Shown here: piece after piece, positions 1 through 10,452 of the stretch
Position numbering within the stretch: position 1 is the stretch's first letter
Layout: each line of letters starts with the position of its first letter
Assembly: GCA_024691305.1 (NCBI GenBank)
Contig: JAILNS010000015.1
Location: 1 to 64,000 of the forward strand
Length of the DNA: 64,000 bases
Source of the DNA: Lachnospiraceae bacterium
Lineage (GTDB): Bacteria > Bacillota > Clostridia > Lachnospirales > Lachnospiraceae
Reading direction: 5' to 3'
Notes under the pieces: model-generated
Seen by the model: only the letters and a program-made list of their open reading frames with translations
The model's database searches: none
Told to the model about the DNA's origin: nothing
Program-made: the position numbers and the translations under genes

Positions 1-1
1 T

Positions 2-538
2 AACCAAAACGATAAGGCACTCAGGGAAAAGATAGACGGAGTAAACCGTAGGGAAAAATTCAGGATCAGATATTACAACCTTGATACGTCTCTTATAAAT
101 CTGGAAAAGAAAAGCAGACAAAACGGTCTGGGTACCAAATACAGTGCCAGGCTTACCAAAGATCAGGCACAGGCTATAGTGAACGGTGATACGGACTGGA
201 TGATGGATTCTGGAAACGACCTGATACAGGAACTGTACTGTAAGATGACTTATCAGGGAATGAGACCGAAGACGATCGTTGATTATACAAGAGAGCCTTT
301 TATATATGAAGCCGGAAACGTAAGAGTAACGTTTGATTACAATATAAGAACAGGCCTTTGGGTCACGGATTTTCTTAATCCCGATTGCGTGACGATCCCG
401 GCAGGTGATTACTCACCGATAATACTCGAAGTCAAATGGGATGAATACCTGCCCTCGATCATCAGGGATTGTGTACAAACACCCGGAAGACATGTAACTG
501 CTTTTTCAAAATATGCACAGTGCAGATTATACGGATAA
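2..538 (+). CDS. VTC domain (polyphosphate polymerase-like) protein, 5'-truncated by window
   Basis: Frame is open from base 2 to the stop at 538. Translation ...RYYNLDTSLINLEKKSRQNG...ILEVKWDEYLPSIIRD resembles VTC-domain proteins. DUF4956 gene lies immediately downstream. Confidence 0.75.
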   Translation, partial: NQNDKALREKIDGVNRREKFRIRYYNLDTSLINLEKKSRQNGLGTKYSARLTKDQAQAIVNGDTDWMMDSGNDLIQELYCKMTYQGMRPKTIVDYTREPFIYEAGNVRVTFDYNIRTGLWVTDFLNPDCVTIPAGDYSPIILEVKWDEYLPSIIRDCVQTPGRHVTAFSKYAQCRLYG

Positions 539-597
539 GTTGGAATTAAAGATCATACTTTATAAATATCCGGTGAACAGATAAGGAGGAATAGGAA

Positions 598-1269
598 ATG
601 ACATTCAGTGATATTTTTAAATCCAGTTTTTTGGAAAATGTGACCGCGGTCACGGCTTTTGATATGGTGATTGGGCTTCTGTTAGCCTTTTGCGTAGGAT
701 TATTTATCTTTTTCATATATAAAAAGACATATGCGGGAGTCATGTACTCATCCAGCTTCGGTGTAACTCTGGTAGCGCTTACAATGATCACAACACTTGT
801 AATACTTGCGGTAACTTCCAATGTTGTTCTTTCACTTGGTATGGTCGGTGCGTTATCTATCGTTCGTTTCCGTACAGCGATCAAGGAACCTATGGATATA
901 GCATTTTTGTTCTGGGCTATAGCAGCAGGTATCGTGCTGGCAGCCGGAATGATCCCTCTTGCGGTACTTGGCAGTGTATTTATCGGAATAGTTCTTCTTG
1001 TTTTTGCAAACCGCAAGGATATGTCAAACCCTTATATCATGGTTATAAGATGTGAAGGACATGACAGCGAGACAAAGGCTGTAGAGTATTTAAAGTCACA
1101 TACTAAGAAGTGTAGTGTTAAGAGTAAATCGGCACAGAAAGGTGATGTTGAACTTAATCTTGAAGTGAGATTAAATGACGATAATACTGATTTTGTTAAT
1201 GAACTCTCGGATATCGAGGGTGTAAACAGCGCAGTACTCGTTACATTTAACGGGGATTACATGGGATAA
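598..1269 (+). CDS. DUF4956 family membrane protein
   Basis: ORF with RBS (aaggagg); multiple TM segments; SIVRFRTAIKEPMDIAFLFWAIAAGI motif typical of DUF4956; adjacent to VTC gene. Confidence 0.8.
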   Translation: MTFSDIFKSSFLENVTAVTAFDMVIGLLLAFCVGLFIFFIYKKTYAGVMYSSSFGVTLVALTMITTLVILAVTSNVVLSLGMVGALSIVRFRTAIKEPMDIAFLFWAIAAGIVLAAGMIPLAVLGSVFIGIVLLVFANRKDMSNPYIMVIRCEGHDSETKAVEYLKSHTKKCSVKSKSAQKGDVELNLEVRLNDDNTDFVNELSDIEGVNSAVLVTFNGDYMG

Positions 1270-1293
1270 ACGCATGCTTTTGGAGATATACAT

Positions 1294-3273
1294 ATGTCTA
1301 CAAACAAACACATTGACAGAATTTGCATAATCATAACCATACTGGCTGTCTTGTTTACCGTTATCTTTATGAACGGTGAAAAGATCGGTATCAAAGCCGT
1401 GATCGATGAAGATGCGGAAGGTTATGAAGGTACCGCTGATTTTACTGCAAATGACCTTGACGGAAAATGGGATACATCTTCATCTACGTATATAACGCTC
1501 GAGGATGATACGGCTACGATTTCAGGAACCGGCGCCTATGTTTACGACGGAAGCGTGTATATTTCAAACGGCGGAACGTATGTGGTATCGGGTTCATTAA
1601 CCGATGGGCAGATAGTTGTGGATGCGTATCAATCGTCAAAGATATGGATACTTTTTGACGGAGTTGATATATACTGTGAGGACAGTGCAGCATTATATGT
1701 GGCACAGGCCGAAAAAGTATTCTTAACACTGGCTGACGGAACTAAGAACTTACTGACAAGCGGAGCGGAATATTCCGAAGAGGCACTTGCCGACAACGCC
1801 GGCGGTACGGTCTTTACACATGATGACCTTACGATAAACGGAAGCGGAAGTCTTGAGATCACAGCCTCATATAAGCATGGTATAGATGCCAACGACTCAC
1901 TTGTCATAACAGGTGGGAATGTCACAATAACCGCTCCTCAGGACGGCATTCATGTAAATGATGATATGAAGTTTACCTCTGCAGAACTTACGATATATGC
2001 AGATGATGACGGTATACATGCCGGACAGGCTTTTATGATCGAGTCGGGAACCATCCTGATAGACGGATGCTATGAAGGTATAGAAGCCATAACGATAGAG
2101 ATAAGAGACGGCGATATAACAATATATCCTACAGATGACGGGTTAAATGCCAATGGAGGAAGTTCGACATTTGGTTTCGGCGGTATGCAGGATAGAGGCC
2201 CTCAAGGTCAGGATGATCAAAGCGCAGAAGCAGGAACAGAGGTTGCGGGCAGTGAAGAAGTTATGGCACAGTCTGATGATACCGTAGGAACCGGATCAGA
2301 GAGCGAAGCAGATGCAGCGGAAGATGAAGAAACCTGGATCCATATTTCGGGAGGAACGCTTACTGTCCTTAATGACAGCGGACGTGATGCCGACGGTATT
2401 GATTCTAACGGAGATATCATCATCACAGGCGGTACCATACGTGTAAGTGTAGTCAATTCCGGATCGAACAGCGCGATAGATTACGGCTCCGAGAGCGGAG
2501 GAGTCTGTGAGATAAGCGGCGGTACAGTTATCGCATGCGGAAGTTATTCAATGGCAGAGGCGTTTGATTCATCCTCTGAGCAATGTGCGATCCTGTACAT
2601 ATACAGCGAGGGTGCGGAAGCAGGTACACCCGTGACGCTGTCAGATAAGGACGGAAATGTAATTCTTGAGTGGGATGTTCCCTACAGTTATTCGGCCATA
2701 TCATTAAGCTGTCCCGAACTAAAGGTCGGTGAAACATATACCGTTAAGATCGGTGATAATGAGGAAAGCATAACGCTTGAAGAATCATCCGCTTCTTACG
2801 GCGATGCATCCAGCACGATGTTTGGCGGAAACCATATGGGCGGCGGAATGATGGGACATGGTACAAGGCCGGGCTCTGAAGATGAAAATGAATCTTCCGA
2901 AAGCGGTATGGAAGGAAATGTGAGCGGATCAGGGAATGATTCGGGAGGCGGCCCCGGAGATTTTGGCGGAGGCCATGGAAATAAAGGCGACTTCGGAGGC
3001 AGGGATTCGGAGAACGGTGAGATGCCACAGATGCCCGAAGGAATGGAAGAAGGCGAGATGCCCGAGATGCCCGAAGGAATGGAAGAAGGCAATATGGGCG
3101 GTGGTGCAATGCCCGGCGAGTTTGAAGAAGCATCGGCTGCAACCGAAGAGAGTACTGTCTCAAACGGAACCTCACTTACGGAGTATTCTTCCGAAACATG
3201 GTTGTGGCTTGGAGTATCTGTTCCGGTACTGATAGGTGCGATCATATTTGCAAAGCTTTTTAAGAAACATTGA
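1294..3273 (+). CDS. Cthe_2159-like beta-helix / carbohydrate-binding domain protein with low-complexity tail and C-terminal TM
   Basis: Repeated GG.V.ITAPQDGIHVNDD... DDGIHAG ... beta-helix repeats; N-terminal TM; Met/Glu/Gly-rich tail. Confidence 0.7.
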   Translation: MSTNKHIDRICIIITILAVLFTVIFMNGEKIGIKAVIDEDAEGYEGTADFTANDLDGKWDTSSSTYITLEDDTATISGTGAYVYDGSVYISNGGTYVVSGSLTDGQIVVDAYQSSKIWILFDGVDIYCEDSAALYVAQAEKVFLTLADGTKNLLTSGAEYSEEALADNAGGTVFTHDDLTINGSGSLEITASYKHGIDANDSLVITGGNVTITAPQDGIHVNDDMKFTSAELTIYADDDGIHAGQAFMIESGTILIDGCYEGIEAITIEIRDGDITIYPTDDGLNANGGSSTFGFGGMQDRGPQGQDDQSAEAGTEVAGSEEVMAQSDDTVGTGSESEADAAEDEETWIHISGGTLTVLNDSGRDADGIDSNGDIIITGGTIRVSVVNSGSNSAIDYGSESGGVCEISGGTVIACGSYSMAEAFDSSSEQCAILYIYSEGAEAGTPVTLSDKDGNVILEWDVPYSYSAISLSCPELKVGETYTVKIGDNEESITLEESSASYGDASSTMFGGNHMGGGMMGHGTRPGSEDENESSESGMEGNVSGSGNDSGGGPGDFGGGHGNKGDFGGRDSENGEMPQMPEGMEEGEMPEMPEGMEEGNMGGGAMPGEFEEASAATEESTVSNGTSLTEYSSETWLWLGVSVPVLIGAIIFAKLFKKH

Positions 3274-3310
3274 ACAAAGCATACAGTTTGATTATAATGT
3301 TTACAACTGT

Positions 3311-3348
3311 TTTTGAGACTATAGTCCTAAGCGGCCATAGTCTCAAAA
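3311..3348 (+). terminator. Intrinsic-terminator-like hairpin
   Basis: TTTTGAGACTAT...ATAGTCTCAAAA, perfect 12-bp stem. Confidence 0.7.
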
Positions 3349-3377
3349 CTTAATATGAAATCCTCGGGGAGAGTATT

Positions 3378-4028
3378 ATGAGATTATTATTTGTTCGTCA
3401 CGGTGAACCTGATTATATGCACGACTGTCTTACCGAAACCGGTAAGAAGCAGGCTGCCGAGGTTTCCGAAGTACTTGCCAAAGAAAACATATCCAAAATA
3501 TATGCTTCCCCGATGGGCAGAGCACTGGAGACAGCTGTTTTTACTGCAGACAAGCTCGGAATATCCAAAGATGATATAGAGATACTTGATTATATGCATG
3601 AACTTGTATGGGGCAACTTTGACAAGGAACCATATGAAGACGGACATCCATGGACTATTTCCGATGATCTGGTAAAGGAAGGATGGGACCTGAATGATAA
3701 GTCATGGCCCAAGCATCCGTACTTTAAAAACAACAGGGTTACAGAGTGCTCATTTAAGACTGCTGAAGGAATAGACCGTCTTCTGCAAAGTCTGGGATAC
3801 GTAAGAAACGGTATGTATTACACTAACAAGCGTGAAGATGATGAACAGTATACGGTAGCGCTTTTTAGTCACGGAGGATCTTCATCGGCTGCCATAGCGC
3901 ATATCCTTAATCTTACATTTCCCTATGTTTGTGCGACTTTTCATTCGCCTTTCACCGGTATAGTTACGATAAGATTTGACAAAAACCCAGGGAGTGTGTG
4001 CATTCCGTGTCTGGAGTTTATTGATTAA
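3378..4028 (+). CDS. Histidine phosphatase family protein (phosphoglycerate mutase-like)
   Basis: MRLLFVRHGEPDY (RHG motif), SPMGRALETA, FSHGGSSSA. Confidence 0.88.
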   Translation: MRLLFVRHGEPDYMHDCLTETGKKQAAEVSEVLAKENISKIYASPMGRALETAVFTADKLGISKDDIEILDYMHELVWGNFDKEPYEDGHPWTISDDLVKEGWDLNDKSWPKHPYFKNNRVTECSFKTAEGIDRLLQSLGYVRNGMYYTNKREDDEQYTVALFSHGGSSSAAIAHILNLTFPYVCATFHSPFTGIVTIRFDKNPGSVCIPCLEFID

Positions 4029-4034
4029 AATGCG

Positions 4035-4778
4035 ATGATAGATGAACAACTTTTGAACAGGTACCGGGAACTTGCGGACAGATCCGCATACTCCGGTATC
4101 TATGTTTATACGGACTTTCATTCACTCTCAGGAGCCTCTTATGCTTATACGGTTGCAGATAAGGCTTTTATTAAACTATGGGGCGGTGCCGAAGAAGCCG
4201 AGAGGGTCATAGTACGTTTCGGAGATCCGAAAGATATAGGATATGAAGAGGATTTTCCGATAAGAATAATCCATATAAGCCCTATACAACCCAAATTTGC
4301 GGATAAACTTACGCATAGGGATTTTCTCGGAGCTCTTATGAATCTGGGCATCGAGCGGGATGTCATCGGCGATATATATGTCGCAGAGTCTGAAGCATAT
4401 GTTTTTGTATGTGAAAAGATCGCCGGTTATATCATTGAGGAACTGACCAGGGTTAAGCATACTCAGGTTAAGTGTGTGATAACAGGTACGATACCGGAAA
4501 GCGTACGTCCGAAACTCAAAGAAGAGACAGTGACAGTATCATCTCTTCGTTTGGACGGGATAATCGCACATGTTTATCATATGTCCCGTACGGCTGCAAA
4601 ATCACTTTTTTCCTCTGAGGAGGTATTTATTAACGGGGCATTGTGTACGAGCCCTTCTGCTGAAGCAAAAGACACGGACGTCATAAGCGTACGCGGTTAC
4701 GGAAAGTTCATCTATGACGGAGTAGGACGTAAAACTTCCAAAGACAGGTATGCTGTCAATATCAGGAGATATATTTGA
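4035..4778 (+). CDS. YlmH-family S4 domain RNA-binding protein
   Basis: HRDFLGALMNLGIERDVIGDI..., C-terminal S4 (SRTAAKSLFSSEEVFINGALC). Confidence 0.85.
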   Translation: MIDEQLLNRYRELADRSAYSGIYVYTDFHSLSGASYAYTVADKAFIKLWGGAEEAERVIVRFGDPKDIGYEEDFPIRIIHISPIQPKFADKLTHRDFLGALMNLGIERDVIGDIYVAESEAYVFVCEKIAGYIIEELTRVKHTQVKCVITGTIPESVRPKLKEETVTVSSLRLDGIIAHVYHMSRTAAKSLFSSEEVFINGALCTSPSAEAKDTDVISVRGYGKFIYDGVGRKTSKDRYAVNIRRYI

Positions 4779-7468
4779 AAAAAATAAGTATCGGAATACT
4801 CGCACATGTTGATGCGGGAAAAACTACATTGACGGAAAGCCTGCTCTATACGACCGGAATGATCCGGTCACAGGGAAGGGTAGACAACGGAGACGCTTTT
4901 TTGGATACGGAAGCCATAGAAAAAAGGCGTGGTGTCACAGTCTATTCAAAGCAGGCACTTATAGAGCTTCCAAAAGACCATGAGCTTAACAGATCGGGAG
5001 ATGACTGCCTGATAACTCTGATAGATACTCCCGGACATGCTGATTTTGTCGGAGAGACCGAGCGCTCAATGTCGGTCATGGATCTTGCGGTTCTTATAAT
5101 AAGCGCCATAGACGGTGTGACCGACAGCGTGCGTAAACTTCTCATCATGTTAAAAGAATACAAGGTTCCTTATGTGATATTCGTAAATAAGATGGATATG
5201 TCGCTAAAGGACAAAAAGCAGATAGAGGAAGACCTGAAAATAAAGACTGGTCCGGGTGCTATAAGCATCGATAAGAATTACGGAACGGTTTTTGATCCGG
5301 ACACAGAGAGCATAGCAACGCTGAGTGAAAAGACGATAGAGAAGTACCTGGCCGATGAGAAGCTGTCCGATAAGGATGCTTCCGAACTTATATACGAGGG
5401 ATCATATCATCCGGTCATATTCGGTTCCGCTCTTAAAAATGACGGAACCTGTCTGCTGACAGAGGTCATAACGAGATATTTACCAGATATCAAATACAGG
5501 GAACAGCTTTCTGCCAGGGTCTATAAGGTGGCATATGAGGACGGACATAAACTCAGTTTTGTCAAGGTGACAGGCGGTGAAATAAGCGTAAGGGACAGTC
5601 TTCCCGATGAGAGGTTAAAAGGGGATAAGATCACTCAGATAAGATCTTATAACGGCGGTAAATACAAGACTCTCGATAAGGCAATAGCCGGAGATGTTGT
5701 GACACTTACCGGTCTTGAAGAGACATTTGCAGGGATGGGTATAGGAGATGAACCGGATGATGATATCACGATAAACAGGCCTGTTCTTAAGTACCAAATG
5801 ATATTGCCCGATGATATCCCGGTAAGAACATTTATACCCAGACTTAAGGAGCTGGCTTTTGAAGATCCTCTTTTGAATATCGATACTGCGGGAGATGTTA
5901 TCAGTCTTTCCGTGATGGGTGAATTCCAGCTTGAAGTTTTAACATCGGTAATTGAGGACAGATACGGTATAAAAGTCTCTTTTGATAAGGGAGAGATCAT
6001 ATATAAAGAAACCATAGCAAACCCCGTCATGGGATTTGGGCATTTTGAACCCTTGAGGCATTATGCCGAAGTCCAGCTTTTCATGGAACCGCTGCCTCAG
6101 GGAAGCGGTATAGAGGTAGCAAGTGCGGTCAGTGTCAATGATCTTTCGATCAATTGGCAAAGAAATATTATGTCAACCATAATAAATGATCTGCCCACAG
6201 GAATCCTCACGGCTTCTGAACTTACGGATATTAAGTTTACGATCGCAGGAGGAAGGTCTCATGTTAAGCATACGGAGGGCGGAGATTTTAGGGAAGCCGT
6301 AAGGCGTGCCGTAAGACAGGGGCTTATGAAGGGGGAAAGCATACTCCTTGAGCCGTATTATGAATTCAGTATAAATCTGCCTGCGGAAAATCTCGGGCGT
6401 GCAATGAATGATATAAGCCAGATGGGCGGTACTAGTTATATAGATGCACAGGATGAATTAAACTCGACCCTTAAGGGTGAAGCGGCAGCCGGAAAACTTA
6501 TGAATTACCAGAGTGTACTTACATCTTATACTTCGGGCAAGGGAACAATAGAACTTGGTTTTGCCGGATACAGACCGTGTGACGATGAAACAGCCGCAAG
6601 TGTCATCCAAAAGATAAATTACGATCCGGACAGTGATCTTAAAAATCCGTCCGGAAGTGTCTTTGTTTCACACGGAGCAGGAGAATATATACCCTGGTAT
6701 GAGTGCGAAGAACGTATGCATATAGAGAGCCGCGAAGCGGAATTGATCTTCGGGGAAGAAGAAACCGAAGAGGAAAGACTTGAACGAGAGGCTTATGTTT
6801 TGGAAAGGGCAGCTGCTGCCAAAGCCGGTGAGCTTCACGGAAGTTTATCGGAGCGCCTGTATGCTCTGGGGACAGATGAGATAGATGAGATACTAAAGAA
6901 GAATACCCATGCTAATGCTTCATCCAAAAAAGGAACGACCAAGAGAGTATACCATCAAAAAAGAGTCATATCATCATCTGCGTCACTGTCTGAAAAAAAC
7001 GGATCAAAACAAAACCGGGGTTCCGATAAAAAGAACAGACCAAGATATCTTCTCGTAGACGGATATAATATAATACATGCGTGGGATGAACTGAAGAAAC
7101 TGTTAGACGGAAAACAGTACGATATGGACGGTGCCAAATATGCGCTTCTTGATATACTTGCAGAATACAGGGTTATCAAAGAAACCGAGATAATTGCTGT
7201 TTTTGACGCATATAAAGTTCAGGGACACAGACTTGAAAAAATGGATTATCTGGGTGTACATGTGGTATATACAAAAACCGCCGAGACAGCCGATCAGTAT
7301 ATAGCAAGATTTACCGTGCAAAATTCAAAGGATATGGATATAACCGTTGCAACCTCCGATGGACTCGTCCAACTGATCATAAGAGGAGAGAACGCAAGGC
7401 TTATGTCAGCAAGGGAACTTAAAGAAGACGTGGCAAACACAAAAGCCCTTATAGGCTTACAGGAGTAA
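4775..7468 (+). CDS. Tet(M)/EF-G-like ribosomal protection-type GTPase fused to C-terminal NYN/YacP-like domain
   Basis: TTG start overlapping upstream TGA. GILAHVDAGKTTLTE, DTPGHADF, NKMD G-motifs; C-terminus RPRYLLVDGYNIIHAWDEL (YacP-like). Confidence 0.85.
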   Translation: MKKISIGILAHVDAGKTTLTESLLYTTGMIRSQGRVDNGDAFLDTEAIEKRRGVTVYSKQALIELPKDHELNRSGDDCLITLIDTPGHADFVGETERSMSVMDLAVLIISAIDGVTDSVRKLLIMLKEYKVPYVIFVNKMDMSLKDKKQIEEDLKIKTGPGAISIDKNYGTVFDPDTESIATLSEKTIEKYLADEKLSDKDASELIYEGSYHPVIFGSALKNDGTCLLTEVITRYLPDIKYREQLSARVYKVAYEDGHKLSFVKVTGGEISVRDSLPDERLKGDKITQIRSYNGGKYKTLDKAIAGDVVTLTGLEETFAGMGIGDEPDDDITINRPVLKYQMILPDDIPVRTFIPRLKELAFEDPLLNIDTAGDVISLSVMGEFQLEVLTSVIEDRYGIKVSFDKGEIIYKETIANPVMGFGHFEPLRHYAEVQLFMEPLPQGSGIEVASAVSVNDLSINWQRNIMSTIINDLPTGILTASELTDIKFTIAGGRSHVKHTEGGDFREAVRRAVRQGLMKGESILLEPYYEFSINLPAENLGRAMNDISQMGGTSYIDAQDELNSTLKGEAAAGKLMNYQSVLTSYTSGKGTIELGFAGYRPCDDETAASVIQKINYDPDSDLKNPSGSVFVSHGAGEYIPWYECEERMHIESREAELIFGEEETEEERLEREAYVLERAAAAKAGELHGSLSERLYALGTDEIDEILKKNTHANASSKKGTTKRVYHQKRVISSSASLSEKNGSKQNRGSDKKNRPRYLLVDGYNIIHAWDELKKLLDGKQYDMDGAKYALLDILAEYRVIKETEIIAVFDAYKVQGHRLEKMDYLGVHVVYTKTAETADQYIARFTVQNSKDMDITVATSDGLVQLIIRGENARLMSARELKEDVANTKALIGLQE

Positions 7469-7472
7469 GTAT

Positions 7473-7733
7473 ATGGTCAGGATCATATTTATCATAATAG
7501 GCATAGTTCTAATGATCGTGGGAGCCATAGGTCTTGCACTGCCCGTGATACCACAGATACCTTTTCTGGCAGGAGGGGTGGTTTTTCTTATGATGGGATC
7601 GAAACGGTTTTCTGACTGGATCAAGGGTACCGGGCTATATAAGGATCATTTGGAAAAACATATATTAAAAAGTGCTTTTCTTACGAAACTTCTATACAGG
7701 AATGAAGATACAATTGACGTTTCAGATTCATAA
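7473..7733 (+). CDS. DUF454 (YbaN-like) small membrane protein
   Basis: GAIGLALPVIPQIPFL...SKRFSDWI motif. Confidence 0.75.
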   Translation: MVRIIFIIIGIVLMIVGAIGLALPVIPQIPFLAGGVVFLMMGSKRFSDWIKGTGLYKDHLEKHILKSAFLTKLLYRNEDTIDVSDS

Positions 7734-7830
7734 AGGTACAATAAATAGCGGTGCTTTCACACAGGTACCGCTGTTTTTATATATAAGGTTACAATGATTG
7801 AACGTATCACAAGATGAGGAGATGAAAGAA

Positions 7831-8913
7831 ATGGGAAGAGTTTATAATTTTTCTGCCGGTCCTGCAGTCCTTCCGGAGAGCGTATTAAAGGAAGCCGCAG
7901 ATGAGATGCTTGATTATAAGGGAAGCGGAATGTCCGTAATGGAGATGAGCCACAGGTCAAAGGTTTATGACGGGATCATCAAGGAGGCTGAAGCAGACCT
8001 TCGTAAACTCATGAACATACCCGATAATTATAAAGTTCTCTTTTTACAGGGCGGAGCAAGCCTGGTATTTGCATCGGTTCCCATGAACCTGATGAAGAAT
8101 AAAAAAGCAGGATATATCTTGACCGGACAGTGGGCTAAGAAGGCTTTTCAGGAAGCCAAGATATACGGAGAGGCAGTTGAACTTGCAAGCAGTGCAGATG
8201 AGACATTCTCATATATCCCCGATTGCTCGGATCTCCCCATAACCGATGATATGGATTATGTCTATATCTGTGAGAACAATACGATCTACGGAACCAAGTT
8301 CTGGACACTTCCCGATACTAAGGGAAAGATCCTTGTTGCAGACCAGTCATCATGCTTTTTGTCCGAGCCCGTAGATGTTACCAGGTATGGAATGATCTAT
8401 GCAGGAGTACAGAAGAATGTCGGCCCTGCTGGTGTTCAGGTAGTCATCATTAGAGAAGATCTTATTACAGACGATGTTCTTCCCGGAACTCCTACCATGA
8501 TGAAATATAAGACTCATGCCGACAATGATTCTTTGTATAACACACCTCCGTGCTACGGAATCTATATCTGCGGCAAGGTATTTAAGTGGATCCTTGATAT
8601 GGGCGGACTTGAAGCAATGAAGGCTCATAATGAGAAAAAAGCAAAGATCCTGTATGATTTCCTTGATTCATCAAAGCTTTTCAAGGGAACTGTCAGAAAA
8701 GAGGACAGATCACTTATGAATGTTCCTTTTGTCACAGGAAACGAAGAACTCGATGCCAAATTTGTAAAAGAAGCAACAGAAGCCGGATTCGTGAACTTAA
8801 AAGGACACCGTACCGTTGGCGGTATGAGAGCATCCATCTACAATGCGATGCCCATGGAAGGTGTTGAGAAACTTGTTGAGTTCATGAAGAAGTTTGAAGA
8901 AGCAAACGCATAA
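7831..8913 (+). CDS. serC: Phosphoserine aminotransferase
   Basis: MGRVYNFSAGPAVLPESVLKEAADEMLDYKGSGMSVMEMSHRS; start chosen at the ATG with RBS gaggag rather than the track's upstream TTG. Confidence 0.95.
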   Translation: MGRVYNFSAGPAVLPESVLKEAADEMLDYKGSGMSVMEMSHRSKVYDGIIKEAEADLRKLMNIPDNYKVLFLQGGASLVFASVPMNLMKNKKAGYILTGQWAKKAFQEAKIYGEAVELASSADETFSYIPDCSDLPITDDMDYVYICENNTIYGTKFWTLPDTKGKILVADQSSCFLSEPVDVTRYGMIYAGVQKNVGPAGVQVVIIREDLITDDVLPGTPTMMKYKTHADNDSLYNTPPCYGIYICGKVFKWILDMGGLEAMKAHNEKKAKILYDFLDSSKLFKGTVRKEDRSLMNVPFVTGNEELDAKFVKEATEAGFVNLKGHRTVGGMRASIYNAMPMEGVEKLVEFMKKFEEANA

Positions 8914-8936
8914 ACATTTAAGTTAGGAGAAAGATC

Positions 8937-10100
8937 ATGTATAAATATCATTGCTTAAATCCGATCTCACCCGTAGGTACAAGTGAGTTCACAAGTAATT
9001 ATGCCAAGACAGAAGATGTTAACGAGGCAGCAGGCATTCTGGTAAGAAGTGCTTCAATGCATGACATGGAATTACCGAATTCGCTTTTGTGCGTGGCAAG
9101 AGCAGGAGCGGGAGTTAACAATATCCCTCTTGATAAATGTGCCGAAGCCGGAATAGTAGTATTTAATACTCCCGGTGCAAACGCAAACGCAGTTAAGGAA
9201 CTTGTTATTGCAGGTATGCTTCTCGCAGCCCGTGATATCAAAGGCGGTATGGACTGGGTGCTTGAAAATGCATCTGATGCCGATGTCGGAAAGAATGCAG
9301 AGAAGGCTAAGAAGGCATTTGCCGGTACTGAACTTATGGGTAAGAAACTCGGTATCATCGGTCTTGGAGCCATAGGTATCAAGGTGGCAAATACGGCGAG
9401 GCATTTTGGCATGGAAGTGTACGGATATGATCCCTACATATCGGTAGATGCCGCATGGAACTTAAGCCGTGATGTTAAGCATGTTGTCAATGTTATGGAT
9501 ATATATTCGGAGTGTGATTACATCACGATACACGTGCCGCTCATGGATGCGACCAAGGGTATGATCAGTGCGGAGGCAGTTGCCAAGATGAAACCCGATG
9601 CGGTGATCCTTAACTTTGCACGTGATCTGCTTGTTGATGAGCAGGCGGTCGTTGATGCTCTTGCAGCAGGTAAACTTCGTAAGTATGTATCCGATTTTGC
9701 AAACCCCGTAACGGCAGGTAAGCCCGGATGTCTCGTACTTCCTCATCTTGGAGCATCTACGGAAGAAGCTGAAGATAACTGTGCGCTTATGGCAGTTAAG
9801 CAGATGAAGGATTATCTTGAAAACGGTAATATCATAAACAGCGTTAACTATCCTAAATGTGATATGGGTGTTTGCGAGCAGGCAGGCCGAGTTGCCGTAC
9901 TTCATAAGAACATCTCAAACATGATAGGACAGTTTACATCTATCTGCGGTGATGCAGGCGTAAACATTTCCGATATGACCAATAAATCCAAAGGAGACTA
10001 TGCATATACTCTTATGGATCTTTCGAGCCCTGTATCGGATGAGATCATAGACAAGATGTCAGCCGTAAACGGCGTATTCAGAGTAAGAAAAGTTAAGTAA
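8937..10100 (+). CDS. serA: D-3-phosphoglycerate dehydrogenase
   Basis: Rossmann GKKLGIIGLGAIGIKVA, 2-hydroxyacid dehydrogenase signatures, C-terminal ACT; adjacent to serC. Confidence 0.93.
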   Translation: MYKYHCLNPISPVGTSEFTSNYAKTEDVNEAAGILVRSASMHDMELPNSLLCVARAGAGVNNIPLDKCAEAGIVVFNTPGANANAVKELVIAGMLLAARDIKGGMDWVLENASDADVGKNAEKAKKAFAGTELMGKKLGIIGLGAIGIKVANTARHFGMEVYGYDPYISVDAAWNLSRDVKHVVNVMDIYSECDYITIHVPLMDATKGMISAEAVAKMKPDAVILNFARDLLVDEQAVVDALAAGKLRKYVSDFANPVTAGKPGCLVLPHLGASTEEAEDNCALMAVKQMKDYLENGNIINSVNYPKCDMGVCEQAGRVAVLHKNISNMIGQFTSICGDAGVNISDMTNKSKGDYAYTLMDLSSPVSDEIIDKMSAVNGVFRVRKVK

Positions 10101-10127
10101 GATCAAAAGACGATAACAATAATAAAG

Positions 10128-10158
10128 GACAGCGGCTTATTTGCCGCTGTCCTTTTTG
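10128..10158 (+). terminator. Intrinsic terminator after serA
   Basis: GGACAGCGGC-ttattt-GCCGCTGTCC + TTTTT, perfect 10-bp stem. Confidence 0.9.
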
Positions 10159-10170
10159 TATTAGCCTGTT

Positions 10171-10452
10171 TTAGTTTATAAAGTTTGCGATATCGGAAAA
10201 AGACTTCGGTGATTCTCCAAGGTCGTCCTGAAGTTTCTTCTCTGCAATAACTCCGGCTTCACTTGCAAGATCCATGTAGAGGATGAACATATCTTCAAGT
10301 GACATTCCTTCTTCATCGGCTATTTCCTGCATGATGGGCTTTAAAGTCTCGAGCTGGTAACTTACCGGGGTTTTCTGAGGGTCTATATCAGCAAGCTTTT
10401 CTTCAGCATATGCGTTGATCCTGGATAGTATTTTTGCATTTTTTTCGGTCAT
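10171..10452 (-). CDS. Conserved small hypothetical protein
   Basis: ORF MTEKNAKILSRINAYAEEKLADIDPQ...; internal ATG at 10452 with upstream GGGAGAC RBS preferred. Confidence 0.65.
   Translation of the reverse strand: MTEKNAKILSRINAYAEEKLADIDPQKTPVSYQLETLKPIMQEIADEEGMSLEDMFILYMDLASEAGVIAEKKLQDDLGESPKSFSDIANFIN

Noticed and set aside
2744-3245. Long antisense ORFs opposite the beta-helix gene
   Set aside because: Low-complexity codon shadow of a Gly/Glu/Met-rich coding sequence.
8999-9412. 137-aa antisense ORF in serA
   Set aside because: Shadow ORF of a strongly supported CDS.
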